DNA of 64,000 nucleotides from the NCBI RefSeq assembly GCF_000590885.1, contig NZ_JFHN01000043.1, positions 1 to 64,000 of the forward strand, read 5' to 3'. Positions within the stretch are counted from its first letter, which is position 1; every line of letters starts with the position of its first letter. A model generated the notes under the pieces. That model saw only the letters and a list, made by a program, of their open reading frames with translations, was not told the origin of the DNA and made no database searches. Source of the stretch: Erwinia mallotivora. Lineage in GTDB: Bacteria > Pseudomonadota > Gammaproteobacteria > Enterobacterales > Enterobacteriaceae. The position numbers and the translations under genes were made by a program. Shown here piece after piece: positions 10,440 to 23,115 of the stretch.

Positions 10440-11907
10440 GATGATCCCCTTCATTGCCCTGCGGTTGTAACTTTTGATCGGCCAGCTTGCGGGCAATACG
10501 CCCAACGTTACCCGCCCCCTGGATCAGGATTAAATCGTTGCCATTCAGTTTTGGCGCCAGCATCTCCAGCACCGAATCATGGTCTGAAACCAGTATCGGA
10601 TCGACCTTGCCTCGCCCCCGTATGGTTCGGCATAGCGAACGGCTGTCTGCGCCTGGTATCGGCGTTTCACCGGCAGAATAAACATCCAGCAGCAACAGCA
10701 CGTCAACCTGCGACAGGACGTTGGCAAAATCATCATAAAGATCGCGGGTGCGGGTATAACGATGCGGCTGGAAAACCATCACCAACTGACGGTCCGGCCA
10801 CCCGGCACGTGCAGCTTTAATAGTCGCATCCACTTCAGTCGGATGATGACCATAATCATCAACCAGCATCGCCGTACCTTCTGTCCCGTTGACGTCCTGC
10901 AACGGAAACTCACCGAGGAAGTCAAAACGACGGCCAGTTCCCTGAAAACTCTCCAGCGCACTGAGGATCTCATCATCATCAATGCCTTCTTCCGTTGCGA
11001 CTGCCACCGCAGCTGCCGCGTTCAGCGCGTTATGTCGGCCAGGCGCATTCAGCGTCACCCGCATTAACGGTTTGTCGTGACGAGCCAGGGTGAAGTGTCC
11101 CTGAGCGCCATGCTGCTCGTAGCTGGCGATACGCACGTCTGCGTCTTCACTGAAGCCATAAGTCGTAATCTGCCTGCCAATACGTGGGATCAAATCGCGA
11201 ATCACCGCATCGTCAACGCATAGCACGGCACGACCATAAAATGGCAGATTGTGCAGGAAGTTAATAAACGTCTGCTTCAGGTTCTCAAAGTCACCCTGAT
11301 AGGTGTCCATGTGATCGGCTTCAATGTTGGTGACAATCGCCACCATCGGCTGCAAATGCAAAAATGAGGCATCGCTCTCGTCCGCCTCTGCAATCAGATA
11401 ACGGCTGCTGCCCAGCCGCGCATGTGTACCTGCCGCTTTAACCAGACCGCCATTCACAAAGGTCGGATCAAGCCCACCTTCCGCGTAAATGCTGGAAACC
11501 ATCGCCGTGGTGGTGGTTTTACCATGCGTTCCCGCCACCGCAATGCCATGCCGAAAACGCATCAGCTCGGCCAGCATTTCTGCCCGACGGATGACCGGAA
11601 TACGCGCCTCACGAGCCGCGATAATTTCCGGGTTATCCTGTGAAACCGCCGTTGAGACCACCACCACGCTGGCGTCACTGACATTTTCAGGACGATGGTT
11701 GAAATAGATAGTCGCCCCGAGATTAGTCAAATGACGGGTCACCGCATTCGGTGCCAGATCTGAACCACTGATTTCATACCCTTCATTGGCCAACACTTCG
11801 GCAATACCGCCCATGCCAGCACCACCGATGCCGACAAAGTGAATGTGCCGGACGCGACGCATCTCGGGCACGATAGAACGCAGTTTTGCCAGTTGTTGTG
11901 TATTCAT
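10432..11907 (-). CDS. murC: UDP-N-acetylmuramate--L-alanine ligase MurC
   Basis: Adds L-Ala to UDP-MurNAc, the first peptide step of muropeptide synthesis. The 491 residues match the family. They show the N-terminal Rossmann-like UDP-binding domain ([17 protein letters not shown]), the ATP loop [13 protein letters not shown] (about 120-132), the central [12 protein letters not shown] and the C-terminal Mur ligase domain ([16 protein letters not shown]). It is followed by ddlB with an 8-bp overlap. The gap to murG upstream (182 bp) is longer than usual for this cluster. Confidence 0.98.
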   Translation of the reverse strand: MNTQQLAKLRSIVPEMRRVRHIHFVGIGGAGMGGIAEVLANEGYEISGSDLAPNAVTRHLTNLGATIYFNHRPENVSDASVVVVSTAVSQDNPEIIAAREARIPVIRRAEMLAELMRFRHGIAVAGTHGKTTTTAMVSSIYAEGGLDPTFVNGGLVKAAGTHARLGSSRYLIAEADESDASFLHLQPMVAIVTNIEADHMDTYQGDFENLKQTFINFLHNLPFYGRAVLCVDDAVIRDLIPRIGRQITTYGFSEDADVRIASYEQHGAQGHFTLARHDKPLMRVTLNAPGRHNALNAAAAVAVATEEGIDDDEILSALESFQGTGRRFDFLGEFPLQDVNGTEGTAMLVDDYGHHPTEVDATIKAARAGWPDRQLVMVFQPHRYTRTRDLYDDFANVLSQVDVLLLLDVYSAGETPIPGADSRSLCRTIRGRGKVDPILVSDHDSVLEMLAPKLNGNDLILIQGAGNVGRIARKLADQKLQPQGNEGDHHG

Positions 11908-12089
11908 CTCTTCTGCCTGTCGGTATCCCTTAACCTTTCTCCTTGCCGGAAGTTCAGCTGACTTAAGGCCTCTGTTACTCAGTTAAGTTAGTAACGGGCT
12001 AAGTTGCCGTTTTCCTGCAACAGGAAATTCATCGGGATACATCTTGTATAACCATTCGGGGTCGGCCAGGCCAACCCGCTCTGTTCTGT
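11908..12089 (-). other. Long murG-murC intergenic spacer with hairpins
   Basis: This 182-bp gap separates two genes that are usually close in the dcw cluster. It holds a perfect hairpin (TTTCCTG-CAA-CAGGAAA, about 12011-12027) and a second near-perfect one just after the murG stop (GGGTYGGCC arms, about 12058-12076). Neither is followed by a clear T-run, so they are not convincing terminators. No ORF or known element was recognised. Confidence 0.45.
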
Positions 12090-13148
12090 TTACAGCGCGG
12101 CTCTGACTACTTCCGCTGCAACCCGTTCGGTTGCGTCAGGGATAGCCACCGCCCGCGCTTTTTCTGCCATGTTCAGTAACGCCAGACGATCCCATCCGGC
12201 CAGCGTTTCCGCCACAACCTCCGCAGTAAACTGCGGTTGTTCGTAAATTTTTGCTGCACCCGCTTTTTCCAGCGGCAGCGCATTCCAGTACTGTTGGCGA
12301 TCTTTATGTTGGAATGGCACAAAGATAGCGGGTAATCCAGCAGCGGCCACCTCACTCACTGTCAGTGCTCCCGAGCGACAGACCACCACATCAGCCCAGG
12401 CGTAAGCCGCCGCCATATCGTCAATAAATTCTGTCACCTTATGTCCGGGCAGGTTCAGTTGCTGATAAGCCTGGTTAAGGCTCCCGGCAGCCCCTTTCCC
12501 TGACTGGTGCCATAAGGTGATTTTGTCACCCAGCTTAGCCGCAACCTGTGGCATGGTCTGGTTAAGCACCCGGGCACCCTGGCTCCCCCCCACCACCAGA
12601 ACCCGAATCGGACCGGTGCGGCCAGCCAGACGCACTTCAGGCAGGGGCAGCGCCAGCACGTCGGTTCTGACCGGGTTACCCACCACTTCTGCATCCGGGA
12701 AAGCGCCTGGAAAGGCCTGCATGACTTTTTTGGCAATTCTGGCCAGCCATTTGTTGGTTAACCCGGCGATGCCGTTCTGCTCATGCAGTACCACCGGCAC
12801 CCCACTGCTCCAGGCTGCCAGACCGCCGGGACCCGATACATAACCGCCCATGCCCAGCACCACATCGGGCTGCCAGCGCCTGATGATAGCTCTGGCCTGA
12901 CATACCGCGCTGAAAATGCGCCAGGGGGCGGCGATTAATGCTTTTAATCCTTTGCCACGCAGACCGTTAATACGAATAAATTCAATGTCGATCCCGTGCT
13001 TTGGAACCAGATCGGCTTCCATGCGATCCGCCGTGCCCAGCCAGCGCACCTGCCAGCCCTGAGCCATTAACTGGTGTGCCACAGCCAGGCCGGGAAAAAC
13101 ATGGCCTCCCGTGCCACCGGCCATCACCATCAGCCGTTTGCCTTTCAT
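12090..13148 (-). CDS. murG: UDP-GlcNAc:lipid I N-acetylglucosaminyltransferase MurG
   Basis: Membrane-associated GT-B transferase that converts lipid I to lipid II. The 352 residues start [23 protein letters not shown], with the first glycine-rich loop. The second glycine-rich loop is [11 protein letters not shown] (about 190-200), and the UDP-GlcNAc-binding segment ([23 protein letters not shown]) follows. It overlaps ftsW by 4 bp, so coupled translation is likely. Confidence 0.98.
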   Translation of the reverse strand: MKGKRLMVMAGGTGGHVFPGLAVAHQLMAQGWQVRWLGTADRMEADLVPKHGIDIEFIRINGLRGKGLKALIAAPWRIFSAVCQARAIIRRWQPDVVLGMGGYVSGPGGLAAWSSGVPVVLHEQNGIAGLTNKWLARIAKKVMQAFPGAFPDAEVVGNPVRTDVLALPLPEVRLAGRTGPIRVLVVGGSQGARVLNQTMPQVAAKLGDKITLWHQSGKGAAGSLNQAYQQLNLPGHKVTEFIDDMAAAYAWADVVVCRSGALTVSEVAAAGLPAIFVPFQHKDRQQYWNALPLEKAGAAKIYEQPQFTAEVVAETLAGWDRLALLNMAEKARAVAIPDATERVAAEVVRAAL

Positions 13149-14362
13149 CGGGCGCTCCGTGTAAACGCCTGGGCTTTCGCCAGACGTGTTTCATAATCGA
13201 TACGCAGTAAAAATACGATGGCTGTCGACATAATAATCAGACTGGAACCACCATAACTGATTAAAGGTAACGTCAGGCCTTTGGTCGGCAACATCCCCGC
13301 AGCCGCCCCGACATTAACCAGCGCCTGGAAGCTGAACCAGACGCCGATAGAGCAACCCAGAAAACCGGAAAAACGTTGATCGATTTCCAGTGCGCGACGG
13401 CCAATGGACATCGCACGAAAAGCGACGAAGAATACCATCAGCAGCGCCAAAACCACACCGATATAACCCAGTTCTTCCCCGATAATGGAAAAGATAAAGT
13501 CGGTGTGTGCTTCCGGCAGATACTCCAGTTTTTGTACCGAATTGCCCAGCCCCTGCCCCCAGAATTCACCCCGGCCAAACGCCATCAACGACTGAGTCAG
13601 CTGATAACCGCTGCCGAAGGGATCTTCCCAGGGATTCCAGAAAGAGGTGACACGACGCATACGATAAGGCTCGGCGACAATCAGCAGACACACGGCAAAT
13701 ATTCCGGAGCCGATAATCGCCAGAAACTGCCATAATTTAGCCCCTGCGAGAAACAGCATCGCCAGCGTAGTAACAAACAGTACCACCACGGTGCCTAAAT
13801 CGGGCTGGGCCAGCAGCAGAACGGCCAGTACCACCATCACGCCCATCGGCTTACAGAATCCCCAAAAGTTGTTACGCACCTCATCCACCTTGCGCACCAG
13901 ATAACTGGCGAGATAGCAGAACAGCGACAACTTAGAGAGTTCAGCAGGCTGGATACGCAATGGTCCCAGTGCAATCCAGCGGGATGCACCGTTAACCGAG
14001 CTACCCACCACCAACACAATCAACAACATGACAATGGTTACCAGCAACATGATGTTGCTGTAGCGCTGCCAGAAATCCATTGGCACACGCAGCGTAACCA
14101 GCGAAATGCCCAACGCCAGCGCGATATAGAATGCATCGCGCTTGGCAAAATAGAAGGGATCGTCCGACAGACGCTGCCCGACGGGCATTGAGGCAGAGGT
14201 CACCATCACGAAACCAATAATCGCCAGCCCCAACGTCAGCCACAACAGCGTGCGGTCGTAAAGCACCATTGAGGTCGCATCATTTTCACGCGACCCCATC
14301 ACCCACTCTTTCAGGCGGTCAGACAGTCCGCCAGCAAGGCTCAGGCCTGGTATGCGTATCAT
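13145..14362 (-). CDS. ftsW: Septal peptidoglycan glycosyltransferase FtsW
   Basis: SEDS-family integral membrane polymerase that works with FtsI at the septum. The 405 residues carry about ten hydrophobic segments. The conserved SEDS stretches are present: [13 protein letters not shown]-type first loop region, [12 protein letters not shown], the large periplasmic loop with [24 protein letters not shown] and [16 protein letters not shown], and the end [17 protein letters not shown]. The N-terminal cytoplasmic tail is slightly shorter than in E. coli (414 residues). It overlaps both murD and murG by 4 bp. Confidence 0.98.
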   Translation of the reverse strand: MIRIPGLSLAGGLSDRLKEWVMGSRENDATSMVLYDRTLLWLTLGLAIIGFVMVTSASMPVGQRLSDDPFYFAKRDAFYIALALGISLVTLRVPMDFWQRYSNIMLLVTIVMLLIVLVVGSSVNGASRWIALGPLRIQPAELSKLSLFCYLASYLVRKVDEVRNNFWGFCKPMGVMVVLAVLLLAQPDLGTVVVLFVTTLAMLFLAGAKLWQFLAIIGSGIFAVCLLIVAEPYRMRRVTSFWNPWEDPFGSGYQLTQSLMAFGRGEFWGQGLGNSVQKLEYLPEAHTDFIFSIIGEELGYIGVVLALLMVFFVAFRAMSIGRRALEIDQRFSGFLGCSIGVWFSFQALVNVGAAAGMLPTKGLTLPLISYGGSSLIIMSTAIVFLLRIDYETRLAKAQAFTRSAR

Positions 14363-15675
14363 CCCAGCTCCTTAGCGAGTTGCGTAAACACATCGCCGCG
14401 TTGCTCGAAGTTTTTGAACTGATCCAGGCTGGCGCAGGCCGGAGAAAGCAAAACAATATCGCCAGGCTGCACTTTTGCTGCAATCTGCGCCATCGCCTCT
14501 GCCATGGTTTCAGTTTGCACCGCTTTTTGCGGGGAAAGCTCAGCCAGCTCGGCACCGTCGCGACCGAAGCAGTAAAGCTGCACGTTTTCAGCCTGCACGT
14601 ATTGACTCAGCGGCGTGAAGTCAGCCGATTTACCGTCTCCGCCCAGCAGCAGCCAGAGTGTGCCTGACAGCTGTAATCCGCTTAGCGCTGCTTCGGTGCT
14701 GCCCACGTTGGTTGCTTTCGAATCATTAATCCAGCGCACGCCATTATTTTCATGCGCAAGCTGGAAACGGTGAGCCAGGCCGGTAAAAGTGGTCAACGCC
14801 TTCAGACTGGAGGTGCGCGGCAACCCGACAGCATCAGCCAGTGCAAGGGCAGCCAGCGCGTTGGTGTAATTATGCTGCCCGACCAGCGTCATCTCATCAG
14901 TATTCAGCACTTTCTCGCCGTTGACTCTCAGCCAGATAGTGCCCTGCTGACGGTTAAGATGATAATCACCGACATCCACACCAAAACTGACGCAGCGTTT
15001 ATCCGCACCGCGAACGGGCATGGTCATCGCATCATCGGCATTGACCACACAGACCCTGGCCTGCTCGTAAATACGCAGTTTTGCTGCCCGATACTGCTGC
15101 ATGCCCAACGGATAGCGATCCATGTGATCTTCAGTGACGTTAAGAATTGTTGCTGCTGCGGCCTTCAGGCTGGAAGTGGTTTCCAGCTGGAAACTGGAAA
15201 GCTCCAGCACATACAGCTGTGCCGGTTGTTCCAGCAGCATCAGCGCAGGCAGACCAATATTACCGCCCACACCAACCTGCCAGCCGGCGGCTTTTGCCAT
15301 CTCACCCACCAGCGTCGTCACCGTACTCTTACCGTTTGAGCCGGTAATGGCAACAACCGGAGCCTGAACTTCACGGCAAAACAGTTCTATATCACCGATG
15401 ATTTCAACCCCGGCATCGGCGGCATCCATCAGCGAAGGATGCGCAAGCGACATCCCCGGGCTGGCTATAATCAGGTCGGCAGCGAGCAGCCAGCGGTCGT
15501 TAAGTGAACCCAGCCAGCACTCCACATTGTTGGGCAGCTTGTTCAGCCCCGGCGGCACGACACGGGTATCCATCACACGTGGTGTTACGCCACGTGCTAA
15601 AAAGAAATCAACACAGGAGAGGCCGGTCAGCCCCAACCCGATGATGACGACTTTTTTACCCTGATAGTCAGCCAT
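14359..15675 (-). CDS. murD: UDP-N-acetylmuramoyl-L-alanine--D-glutamate ligase MurD
   Basis: Adds D-Glu to UDP-MurNAc-L-Ala. The 438 residues equal the E. coli length. Shown are the N-terminal UDP-binding motif [17 protein letters not shown], the ATP loop [14 protein letters not shown] (about 109-122), [10 protein letters not shown] and the C-terminal domain with [14 protein letters not shown] and [12 protein letters not shown]. It overlaps ftsW by 4 bp and follows mraY with a 2-bp gap. Confidence 0.98.
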   Translation of the reverse strand: MADYQGKKVVIIGLGLTGLSCVDFFLARGVTPRVMDTRVVPPGLNKLPNNVECWLGSLNDRWLLAADLIIASPGMSLAHPSLMDAADAGVEIIGDIELFCREVQAPVVAITGSNGKSTVTTLVGEMAKAAGWQVGVGGNIGLPALMLLEQPAQLYVLELSSFQLETTSSLKAAAATILNVTEDHMDRYPLGMQQYRAAKLRIYEQARVCVVNADDAMTMPVRGADKRCVSFGVDVGDYHLNRQQGTIWLRVNGEKVLNTDEMTLVGQHNYTNALAALALADAVGLPRTSSLKALTTFTGLAHRFQLAHENNGVRWINDSKATNVGSTEAALSGLQLSGTLWLLLGGDGKSADFTPLSQYVQAENVQLYCFGRDGAELAELSPQKAVQTETMAEAMAQIAAKVQPGDIVLLSPACASLDQFKNFEQRGDVFTQLAKELG

Positions 15676-15677
15676 AG

Positions 15678-16760
15678 TTACCTTACCTTCAGCGTTGCCA
15701 GGCCAATCAGCACCAGCATCAGTGAAATGATCCAGAAGCGCACAATGACCCTGGGTTCAGGCCAGCCTTTCAGTTCGTAATGATGATGGATTGGAGCCAT
15801 GCGGAAAATGCGCTGACCACGCAGTTTGAAGGAACCCACCTGTAAAACCACCGACAGGGTTTCCACCACAAAGACGCCGCCCATGATCACCAGCAAAAAT
15901 TCCTGACGCAGCAGTACGGCGATGGTCCCAAGGGCCCCCCCGAGCGCCAGCGAGCCGACGTCGCCCATGAATACCTGTGCCGGATAGGTGTTGAACCACA
16001 AAAAGCCAAGGCCGGCACCGACAATAGCGGTGCAGACAATCACCAGTTCGCCCGCATGGCGCAGATAGGGAATATGCAGATATTCAGCAAATTTCACGTT
16101 ACCCGTAGCCCAGGCCACTAATGCAAAACCCGCCGCGACAAATACGGTAGGCATGATAGCAAGGCCATCAAGGCCATCGGTCAGGTTAACCGCGTTGCCG
16201 GTGCCGACAATAACGAAATAGGCTAATACCACATAGAACAAGCCCAGTTGCGGCATGATATCTTTGAAGAACGGCACCACCAGCTGGGTGGCAGGCGTAT
16301 CATAACCTGCTGCGTATAGCGCAAATGCCACCCCCAGCGAGATAACCGACATCCAGAAATACTTCCAGCGCGCAATCAGCCCCTTCGTATCTTTGCGTAC
16401 CACCTTGCGGTAATCATCGATAAAACCAATGATGCCAAAGCCAATCAGTACAAACAGCACACACCAGACATAAGGGTTTGAGGGATAGGCCCACATCAGC
16501 ACGGAAACGGTGATGGAAAACAGGATCATAATCCCGCCCATCGTTGGTGTGCCGCGTTTGCTGAAATGTGACTCAGGACCGTCGTTACGCACCACCTGAC
16601 CAAAAGACATCTCCTGGAGACGGGCAATCATGCGCGGGCCCATCCATAAAGAGATGAACAGTGCTGTCAGCAGGCTGACGATGGCCCTGAACGTCAGATA
16701 CGAAAAGACGTTAAAGCCAGAATATAAAGCGACCAGATGTTCGGCCAGCCAGACTAACAT
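15678..16760 (-). CDS. mraY: Phospho-N-acetylmuramoyl-pentapeptide transferase MraY
   Basis: Integral membrane enzyme that transfers phospho-MurNAc-pentapeptide to undecaprenyl phosphate, forming lipid I. The 360 residues have ten membrane segments. The aspartate motif GFIDDYRKV (about 113-121), the [13 protein letters not shown] loop (about 187-199) and the nucleotide-binding [13 protein letters not shown] are present, as is the C-terminal [11 protein letters not shown]. It overlaps murF by 7 bp. Confidence 0.99.
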   Translation of the reverse strand: MLVWLAEHLVALYSGFNVFSYLTFRAIVSLLTALFISLWMGPRMIARLQEMSFGQVVRNDGPESHFSKRGTPTMGGIMILFSITVSVLMWAYPSNPYVWCVLFVLIGFGIIGFIDDYRKVVRKDTKGLIARWKYFWMSVISLGVAFALYAAGYDTPATQLVVPFFKDIMPQLGLFYVVLAYFVIVGTGNAVNLTDGLDGLAIMPTVFVAAGFALVAWATGNVKFAEYLHIPYLRHAGELVIVCTAIVGAGLGFLWFNTYPAQVFMGDVGSLALGGALGTIAVLLRQEFLLVIMGGVFVVETLSVVLQVGSFKLRGQRIFRMAPIHHHYELKGWPEPRVIVRFWIISLMLVLIGLATLKVR

Positions 16761-18115
16761 GTACCTTTCTCCTGTAAGCTTTGTACCACCTGTTCCATGG
16801 CGGCACTACGTGAACCTTTGACCAGAATGGTGATTGAGGCGTGTTGAGACAGCAGTGCCCTGAGTCGGGCGGTCAGCGCGGCTTTATCACTAAAGTGCTC
16901 GCCGACTCCGCTGGCATCGCTGAGTAATTGACTTAATATCCCCACGCTCAGAACTTTATCCAGCCCTGCCAGACGTGCAGCCTCTCCCACCTGGCGGTGG
17001 CAGGCTTCAGCTTCATCGCCCAGTTCGGCCATATCACCCACAACCATCACCCGGTAGCCTGGCATTTCAGCCAGCACCTGCGCTGCCGCCGTCATGGATC
17101 CCACATTGGCATTGTAACTGTCATCCAGCAGCAGCTTGCCCTGCGCCAGCTGCACGGGAAAAAGACGGCCTGCAACGGCTTTCAGACTGGACAAGCCGTG
17201 CCGGATAGCGCTGAGTGGCGCACCGACGGATAAAGCCAGCGCCGCTGCCGCCAGGGCGTTGGCCACATTGTGCCGTCCTGGCAACGGCAGCTGGACGGTG
17301 ATACGTCCGGCTGGCGTGGTCATCACAAATTGCGTCCCCTCGCCGTTTACCGCAATCTCACTGGCATTAAACTCACAGTCGGCATTTGCTTTCGCAGAGA
17401 AACGCCAGACATGCTTGTCATGTAACATGCTCTGCCAGTGTGGCCAGTCATGACTGTCAGCATTGATAATCGCCGTACCATCAGCAGGCAAACCCTGAAA
17501 AATTTCGCCTTTTGCTTTCGCCACGCCAGCCAGCGAGCCAAACCCTTCCAGGTGAGCGGCCGCAAGATTATTCACCAGGGCGGCCTCAGGGCGGGCAAGG
17601 TCCGTCGTCCAGGCGATTTCCCCCTGATGATTAGCACCCAGTTCAATCACTGCATACTGATGATGTGCCGTCAGGCGCAGTAAAGTCAGAGGTACACCGA
17701 TATCGTTATTCAGGTTCCCGGCGGTATAAAGGGTTTCCCCGCATTCGCGAAGGATAGCGGCAGTCATCTCTTTTACTGAGGTTTTGCCTGACGATCCGGT
17801 CAGCGCAACCACCCTGGCCGTCGATTGCCGACGAACCCAGCCCGCCAGTTGTCCCAGCGCGATGCGGGTATCCGCTACCACCACCTGAGGCACGGCAATG
17901 GGTAAGTGCTTGCTGACTAATGCAGCGGTGGCACCGGCGCTCAGGGCATCCGCAATGAAGTCATGCGCATCAAAACGTTCGCCTTTCAGAGCAATGAACA
18001 GGCAACCCGCGCTGACCTTACGTGTGTCAGTGGTCACTTCAGCAAAAGTCAGGTTGCCACCGAAGAGTTCGCCACCGGTCAGCTCTGCCAGAGTTTGCAG
18101 TGAAAGCGGAATCAT
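16754..18115 (-). CDS. murF: UDP-MurNAc-tripeptide--D-alanyl-D-alanine ligase MurF
   Basis: Adds the D-Ala-D-Ala made by Ddl to the UDP-MurNAc tripeptide. The 453 residues (E. coli 452) contain the ATP loop [15 protein letters not shown] (about 104-118), the [11 protein letters not shown] segment, [10 protein letters not shown] and the C-terminal Mur ligase domain. It overlaps murE by 4 bp and mraY by 7 bp. Confidence 0.98.
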   Translation of the reverse strand: MIPLSLQTLAELTGGELFGGNLTFAEVTTDTRKVSAGCLFIALKGERFDAHDFIADALSAGATAALVSKHLPIAVPQVVVADTRIALGQLAGWVRRQSTARVVALTGSSGKTSVKEMTAAILRECGETLYTAGNLNNDIGVPLTLLRLTAHHQYAVIELGANHQGEIAWTTDLARPEAALVNNLAAAHLEGFGSLAGVAKAKGEIFQGLPADGTAIINADSHDWPHWQSMLHDKHVWRFSAKANADCEFNASEIAVNGEGTQFVMTTPAGRITVQLPLPGRHNVANALAAAALALSVGAPLSAIRHGLSSLKAVAGRLFPVQLAQGKLLLDDSYNANVGSMTAAAQVLAEMPGYRVMVVGDMAELGDEAEACHRQVGEAARLAGLDKVLSVGILSQLLSDASGVGEHFSDKAALTARLRALLSQHASITILVKGSRSAAMEQVVQSLQEKGTC

Positions 18116-19599
18116 GCCACCACCCCCAGCAATCCGGCGACGGTCAGCCGATCGGAATAGTCCAGACGCTGGTTGCCGATAATCTGATAATCTTCATGAC
18201 CTTTACCAGCCACCAGCACAATATCACCCTCCTGCGCCTGCATGACGGTGTGAGTAACCGCTTGCACACGACCAGGCATCACGCGGGCACGCCCTGCGTC
18301 CAGCAGGCCAGTGAGCACATCGGCCACGATAGCCGCCGGATCTTCGCTGCGTGGATTGTCATCGGTGATCACCACCACATCGGAAAACTGTTCGGCAATG
18401 GCCCCCATTAATGGACGCTTACCTTTGTCGCGATCGCCACCACAGCCAAATACGCACCAGAGTTGCCCGTTGCAGTGCAGACGTGCAGCGGATAGCGCTT
18501 TTTCCAGCGCATCCGGTGTATGAGCATAATCAACCACCACGGTTGGCTTGCCTGGCGCAGTAAACACTTCCATTCGCCCTGTCACCGGTTGCAGATGGTT
18601 ACTGGTGGCAATCAGCGCATCGAGGGGATAACCCAGAGCGAGCAGCGTCGCCAGCGCAATCAGCAGATTGCTGACGTTAAATGCCCCCATCAGGCGGCTC
18701 TCGATAACGCCTGGTCCCCAACTGGAGTTGAATTCTATCGTTGCGCCATTGTCATGGAAGTTGACATCTGTGGCTGTCAGCCAGCGGCCACGACAGCCCG
18801 GCTGGAGACGGTTTTCCATACTCACCGCCACGGCATCAGGCAGCTTTTGCAGCCAGCGGAAGCCGGTTTCATCATCCGCATTGATAATTGCCTGACCGAT
18901 CTGATGTTCAGAAAACAGCAGCCATTTGGCATTTTCATAGCGGGTCATATCGCCGTGGTAATCCAGATGATCACGACTGAGATTGGTAAAGGCGGCGGCG
19001 GCAAAGGGTAACGCGGCAACACGATGCTGCACGAGGCCGTGGGAAGAGACCTCCATTGCTGCCAGCGTAGCCCCCTGTTCGACCAGGGTGCTTAACGTAT
19101 GCTGAACGTCAACCGCTGAACCGGTGGTATTTTCGGCCGGGGCCAGATGACCATACAGACCATTCCCCACCGTGCCCATCACGGCTCCCGTCTCGCCCAG
19201 CAATTGCGCCCACTGGGCGAGCAGTTGCGTGGTTGTGGTCTTGCCGTTAGTACCGGTGACACCAACCAGACGTAATTTTTCTGCGGGTTGTTGATAAAAA
19301 CGCCCCGCCAGCGCAGAGAGACGCTGAGCAAGCTGAGTCAGGTAAATGACCGGCACGCCATGTACTTCTTTAATTTCACCGTCCTGCGCTTCGCCTTCTG
19401 CTTCAGCAATGATCGCCGCCACGCCCTGAGCAACAGCCTGCGGAATAAAACGACGCCCATCCACCGCGTGGCCTTTTATCGCCACAAACAGATCGCCAGA
19501 CGCTGCCAGTCGGCTGTCCAGTATCATTTCACGCAGCAGCCGTTCCGGCGCATCAGCCACCCACGGAGCCAGTAAGTTGCGCAGATTACGATCTGTCAC
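18112..19599 (-). CDS. murE: UDP-MurNAc-L-Ala-D-Glu--meso-diaminopimelate ligase MurE
   Basis: Adds meso-diaminopimelate at the third peptide position. The DNPR motif ([12 protein letters not shown]) is the specificity signature for diaminopimelate over lysine. The ATP loop [15 protein letters not shown] (about 112-126) and [12 protein letters not shown] are clear. The GTG at 19599 aligns with the enteric N-terminus ([12 protein letters not shown]) and gives 495 residues. The ATG at 19611 would add four and cannot be excluded. The start overlaps the ftsI end by 14 bp. Confidence 0.97.
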   Translation of the reverse strand: MTDRNLRNLLAPWVADAPERLLREMILDSRLAASGDLFVAIKGHAVDGRRFIPQAVAQGVAAIIAEAEGEAQDGEIKEVHGVPVIYLTQLAQRLSALAGRFYQQPAEKLRLVGVTGTNGKTTTTQLLAQWAQLLGETGAVMGTVGNGLYGHLAPAENTTGSAVDVQHTLSTLVEQGATLAAMEVSSHGLVQHRVAALPFAAAAFTNLSRDHLDYHGDMTRYENAKWLLFSEHQIGQAIINADDETGFRWLQKLPDAVAVSMENRLQPGCRGRWLTATDVNFHDNGATIEFNSSWGPGVIESRLMGAFNVSNLLIALATLLALGYPLDALIATSNHLQPVTGRMEVFTAPGKPTVVVDYAHTPDALEKALSAARLHCNGQLWCVFGCGGDRDKGKRPLMGAIAEQFSDVVVITDDNPRSEDPAAIVADVLTGLLDAGRARVMPGRVQAVTHTVMQAQEGDIVLVAGKGHEDYQIIGNQRLDYSDRLTVAGLLGVVA

Positions 19600-21358
19600 T
19601 CGAAGCCTCACTTCTGTTTTGTACTATCTCGTTTTTATCACCCTGAGGCGCTGGCAGCGGCAGTGCATCAGGTTCAATGTTCATCGTACGTAAAACGCCG
19701 CCCATAATGGCGCCAAATACCGGGGCAGAAACGGCACCGCCATAATATTTGCCAGCCTGAGGATCGTTAATCACCACCACTAACGCAAAACGAGGGCGGC
19801 TCGCCGGGGCCACACCAGCGGTATAGGCAATATATTTGTTAACGTATTTACCGTCCGGGCCGACTTTCTTGGCCGTACCGGTTTTAATCGCGATGCGATA
19901 GCCTTTAATCGCCGCCTTCACCCCGCCGCCGCCGGGCAACGCCACGCTTTCCATCATGTGCATCACCGTACGCACCACGTCTTCAGAAAAAACGCGCTGC
20001 CCTGCTACGGGAGGATCGACTTTGGTAATCGACAGCGGGCGATACATGCCATAGCTGCCTATCGTTGCGTAGACTCGCGCTAACTGTAACGGTGTTACCA
20101 TTAGCCCGTAGCCAAAAGAGAAGGTGGCCCTCTCTATGTCAGACCACCGTTGTTTTTGAGGATATAAGCCACTACTTTCTCCGACCAACCCCAAATTGGT
20201 CGCCTTACCCAGTCCAAAGTGCGTGTAAGTTTCTACCAGCGCTGAGGACGGCATCGCTAACGCCAGCCTGGAAACGCCGACGTTACTCGATTTTTGCAAA
20301 ACCCCGGTCAGGGTCAACTCATTGTAACGGGCCACGTCTTTGATTTCGTGACCATTAATCCGGTATGGAACGGTATTCAGCACGCTGTTTTCTTTTACCA
20401 CACCGCGCTGTAACGCGGTCATCACTACCATCGGTTTTACCGTAGAACCCGGCTCAAAGATGTCAGTGATCGCCCGGTTCCGCATCACATCTTTGGTGGT
20501 GTTGGTCAGGTTATTGGGGTTGTAAGCCGGACTATTGGCCATCGCCAGCACTTCACCGGTATTCACATCCACCAGCACCGCCGTACCGGATTCTGCTTTA
20601 TTAAAAGCCACGGCATTGTTCAGTTCGCGATATACCAACGCCTGTAAGCGCTCATCAATACTCAGCGCAAGGTTATGGGCCGCACGGCTGTCAACAGAAG
20701 AGATATCTTCAATCACCCGACCATTGCGATCGCGGCGTACGGTGCGCTCACCCGGCTGTCCGGTCAGCCATTTGTCAAAGCTTTTTTCAACGCCTTCAAT
20801 GCCCTGGCCATCAATGTTGGTAAAGCCAATCAGGTGCGAGGTTACCTGCCCGGCCGGGTAGTAACGGCGTGACTCTTCACGCAGATTGATACCGGGAAGC
20901 TTGAGCTTTTTAACGTAATCACCAATGGCAGGATTGACCTGGCGGGCAAGATAAACAAAGCGGCCTTTGGGATTGGCATTGACCCGTGCTGCCAGTTGAT
21001 CAAGAGGAATGGAGAGGGCATCTGACAGTGCTTTCCAGCGGCTGTCCAGCGTGATCCCTCCCTTGTCGTGAAGTTCTTTCGGATCGGCCCAGACTGCATT
21101 AACAGGGACGCTGACCGCCAGAGGACGTCCGGCACGGTCGGTAATCATCCCGCGTGAAGTGGGTACAGCCTGTACACGCAAGGAGCGCATATCGCCTTCA
21201 CGCACCAGCTTATCGGGATTAATAATCTGCAAATAGGCGACACGCGCCAGCAATCCCAGTAACGCCAGCAGGATGCAGCCACAAAGCAACGCAAAACGCC
21301 AGCTGACAAAGCTGGCCTGATTTTCCGGGCGTTTTAACTTCATGGCGACAGTTTTCAT
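19586..21358 (-). CDS. ftsI: Septal transpeptidase FtsI (PBP3)
   Basis: Class B penicillin-binding protein that cross-links septal peptidoglycan, partnered with FtsW. The 590 residues have one membrane anchor (about 22-42), a pedestal domain with [15 protein letters not shown], and the transpeptidase domain. The catalytic serine is Ser305 in STVK (EPGSTVKPM), with the SSN motif in [10 protein letters not shown] and KTGT in AIKTGTAKK. It follows ftsL with an 8-bp gap. Confidence 0.98.
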   Translation of the reverse strand: MKTVAMKLKRPENQASFVSWRFALLCGCILLALLGLLARVAYLQIINPDKLVREGDMRSLRVQAVPTSRGMITDRAGRPLAVSVPVNAVWADPKELHDKGGITLDSRWKALSDALSIPLDQLAARVNANPKGRFVYLARQVNPAIGDYVKKLKLPGINLREESRRYYPAGQVTSHLIGFTNIDGQGIEGVEKSFDKWLTGQPGERTVRRDRNGRVIEDISSVDSRAAHNLALSIDERLQALVYRELNNAVAFNKAESGTAVLVDVNTGEVLAMANSPAYNPNNLTNTTKDVMRNRAITDIFEPGSTVKPMVVMTALQRGVVKENSVLNTVPYRINGHEIKDVARYNELTLTGVLQKSSNVGVSRLALAMPSSALVETYTHFGLGKATNLGLVGESSGLYPQKQRWSDIERATFSFGYGLMVTPLQLARVYATIGSYGMYRPLSITKVDPPVAGQRVFSEDVVRTVMHMMESVALPGGGGVKAAIKGYRIAIKTGTAKKVGPDGKYVNKYIAYTAGVAPASRPRFALVVVINDPQAGKYYGGAVSAPVFGAIMGGVLRTMNIEPDALPLPAPQGDKNEIVQNRSEASSDRS

Positions 21359-21366
21359 TCAGTCTC

Positions 21367-21687
21367 TTATGGCTGTACCACTATATTTTCCTGCGATGGA
21401 TCAACATGCTGCATTTGCAGTTTTTCCGTCGCCGTTCTCTCTACCCGGCTGTGATCGCCAAGGGCATTCTCTTCCAGAATCAGATTTCGCCATTCGATAT
21501 CCAGCGCATCACGCTCCAGCACCAGTTGCTCACGCTGTGCGGTCAGCAAACGGGTTTTGTGCGCGGTGGTGACCACCAGAACCGACGAAACCAACACCGC
21601 TACCGCCAGGATGACCGGAATCTTGCCGTGACGCAGCAAATCGCTGGCAATAACACCGGGTAAACTGTGACGCTCATTGCCAATCAT
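21367..21687 (-). CDS. ftsL: Cell division protein FtsL
   Basis: Small bitopic divisome protein that forms a complex with FtsB and FtsQ and helps activate FtsWI. The 106 residues have a cytoplasmic tail, one membrane segment (about 24-42, [17 protein letters not shown]) and a periplasmic coiled coil with spaced leucines ([20 protein letters not shown]). It overlaps rsmH by 4 bp. Length and order match enteric FtsL (E. coli 121 residues), though it is somewhat shorter. Confidence 0.95.
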   Translation of the reverse strand: MIGNERHSLPGVIASDLLRHGKIPVILAVAVLVSSVLVVTTAHKTRLLTAQREQLVLERDALDIEWRNLILEENALGDHSRVERTATEKLQMQHVDPSQENIVVQP

Positions 21688-22625
21688 GACGCGGTCCTTT
21701 CAGCTATACGCAACACCGAGCTACGCGCTCTGGGATTTTCTGCCACTTCTGCATCACCGGGCATCATTTTGCCTGCCACTTTCAGCCGCCGACCACCTAA
21801 CTGGCTGAGCTGCGCTTCGGTCATCGGCAAGCCTGCCGGTACTTGTGGACCGCGGCTTTGTTCACGCATAAAGCGTTTCACAATGCGATCTTCCAGCGAG
21901 TGAAAGCTGATCACCGACAAACGTCCTGAAGGTGCCAGCGCCGTCAGCGCCCCTTGCAGAGCCCGCTCAATCTCTTCCAGCTCACTGTTAATCCAGATAC
22001 GAATCGCCTGGAAACTGCGGGTCGCCGGGTGCTTAAATTTGTCCTTCACCGGCGTGGCGTTGTAAATCACCTCCGCCAGCTCTTTCGTACGTGTCATCGG
22101 TTGCTCGCGGTTACGCTGCACAATGGCATGAGCGATACGTTTGGCAAATCGCTCCTCACCGAAGGTTTTCAGTACAAAAGCAATATCGTGCTCTTCGGCC
22201 TTGAGTAACCACTCCGCAGCCGATAATCCTTTGGTCGGATCCATACGCATATCCAGCGGTCCGTCACGCATAAACGAAAAACCGCGCTCTGCGTCATCCA
22301 GCTGTGGCGAGGAAACCCCCAAATCCAGCAAAATGCCAGCCACTTTCCCGGTCAGTCCGCGCGCTTCTACATAGTCAGCCAGCGCGGAAAAAGGGCCATG
22401 AATAATGGTAAAGCGTGGATCGGTAATTTCAGCAGCGGCGGCAATCGCTTGCGGATCGCGGTCAATAGCATAAAGCCGACCCTGTTCTCCCAGCTTTGCC
22501 AGAATCAAACGTGAATGGCCACCCCGGCCAAAAGTACCATCGATGTAGATGCCGTCGGGTTGAATATTGAGCGCGTTAACTGCCTCGTCCAACAGCACCG
22601 TGGTATGTTTAAAATTTTCCTGCAT
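21684..22625 (-). CDS. rsmH: 16S rRNA m4C1402 methyltransferase RsmH
   Basis: S-adenosylmethionine-dependent methylation of cytosine 1402 N4 in 16S rRNA. The 313 residues equal the E. coli length. The start [13 protein letters not shown], the SAM-binding [16 protein letters not shown], the [20 protein letters not shown] segment and the late [11 protein letters not shown] motif are all present. It lies second in the mra operon, 2 bp after mraZ. Confidence 0.98.
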   Translation of the reverse strand: MQENFKHTTVLLDEAVNALNIQPDGIYIDGTFGRGGHSRLILAKLGEQGRLYAIDRDPQAIAAAAEITDPRFTIIHGPFSALADYVEARGLTGKVAGILLDLGVSSPQLDDAERGFSFMRDGPLDMRMDPTKGLSAAEWLLKAEEHDIAFVLKTFGEERFAKRIAHAIVQRNREQPMTRTKELAEVIYNATPVKDKFKHPATRSFQAIRIWINSELEEIERALQGALTALAPSGRLSVISFHSLEDRIVKRFMREQSRGPQVPAGLPMTEAQLSQLGGRRLKVAGKMMPGDAEVAENPRARSSVLRIAERTAS

Positions 22626-22627
22626 AG

Positions 22628-23086
22628 CTATAACGACAAGTCCTGCAAACGCTCAGATAACGGTTCCTGAGTCGACTGCTCTGCGTCAATATCTTCCCTG
22701 ACTTGTTGATACCAGGTCTGTTCATCCCACAATTCAAATTTATTGAACTGCCCAACCAGCATCACTTCTTTGCTCAGTCTGGCGTGCTGGCGCAGCGTGT
22801 TCGCTACCAGCAGTCGACCAGCATTATCCATCTGACATTCACTGGCATGTCCAAGCAACAGGCGCTGAACACGACGCTCTGCGGGGTTCATGCTGGATAA
22901 ACGAGCCAGTTTGCGCTCAATAATTTCCCATTCAGGCAGGGTGTAAAGCAGCAGGCATGGCTGGTGGAGGTCAATGGTGCACACCATTTGCCCCTGTGAT
23001 TCCCCGATCAGCGTTTCGCGATAGCGCGTAGGCACGGCAAGCCGCCCCTTGCTGTCGAGATTGACTAACGTTGCTCCACGGAACAT
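22628..23086 (-). CDS. mraZ: Transcriptional regulator MraZ
   Basis: First gene of the dcw operon and its own repressor in E. coli. The 152 residues carry two AbrB-like MraZ domains, each with a DxxGR motif ([15 protein letters not shown] near 10-24 and [14 protein letters not shown] near 86-99). It acts as a ring-shaped oligomer binding spaced repeats; such repeats lie about 30-55 bp upstream of the start. The C-terminal tail is acidic. Confidence 0.98.
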   Translation of the reverse strand: MFRGATLVNLDSKGRLAVPTRYRETLIGESQGQMVCTIDLHQPCLLLYTLPEWEIIERKLARLSSMNPAERRVQRLLLGHASECQMDNAGRLLVANTLRQHARLSKEVMLVGQFNKFELWDEQTWYQQVREDIDAEQSTQEPLSERLQDLSL

Positions 23087-23115
23087 GCCAGCCTCACCCT
23101 CCAGTTACCCTCTTT

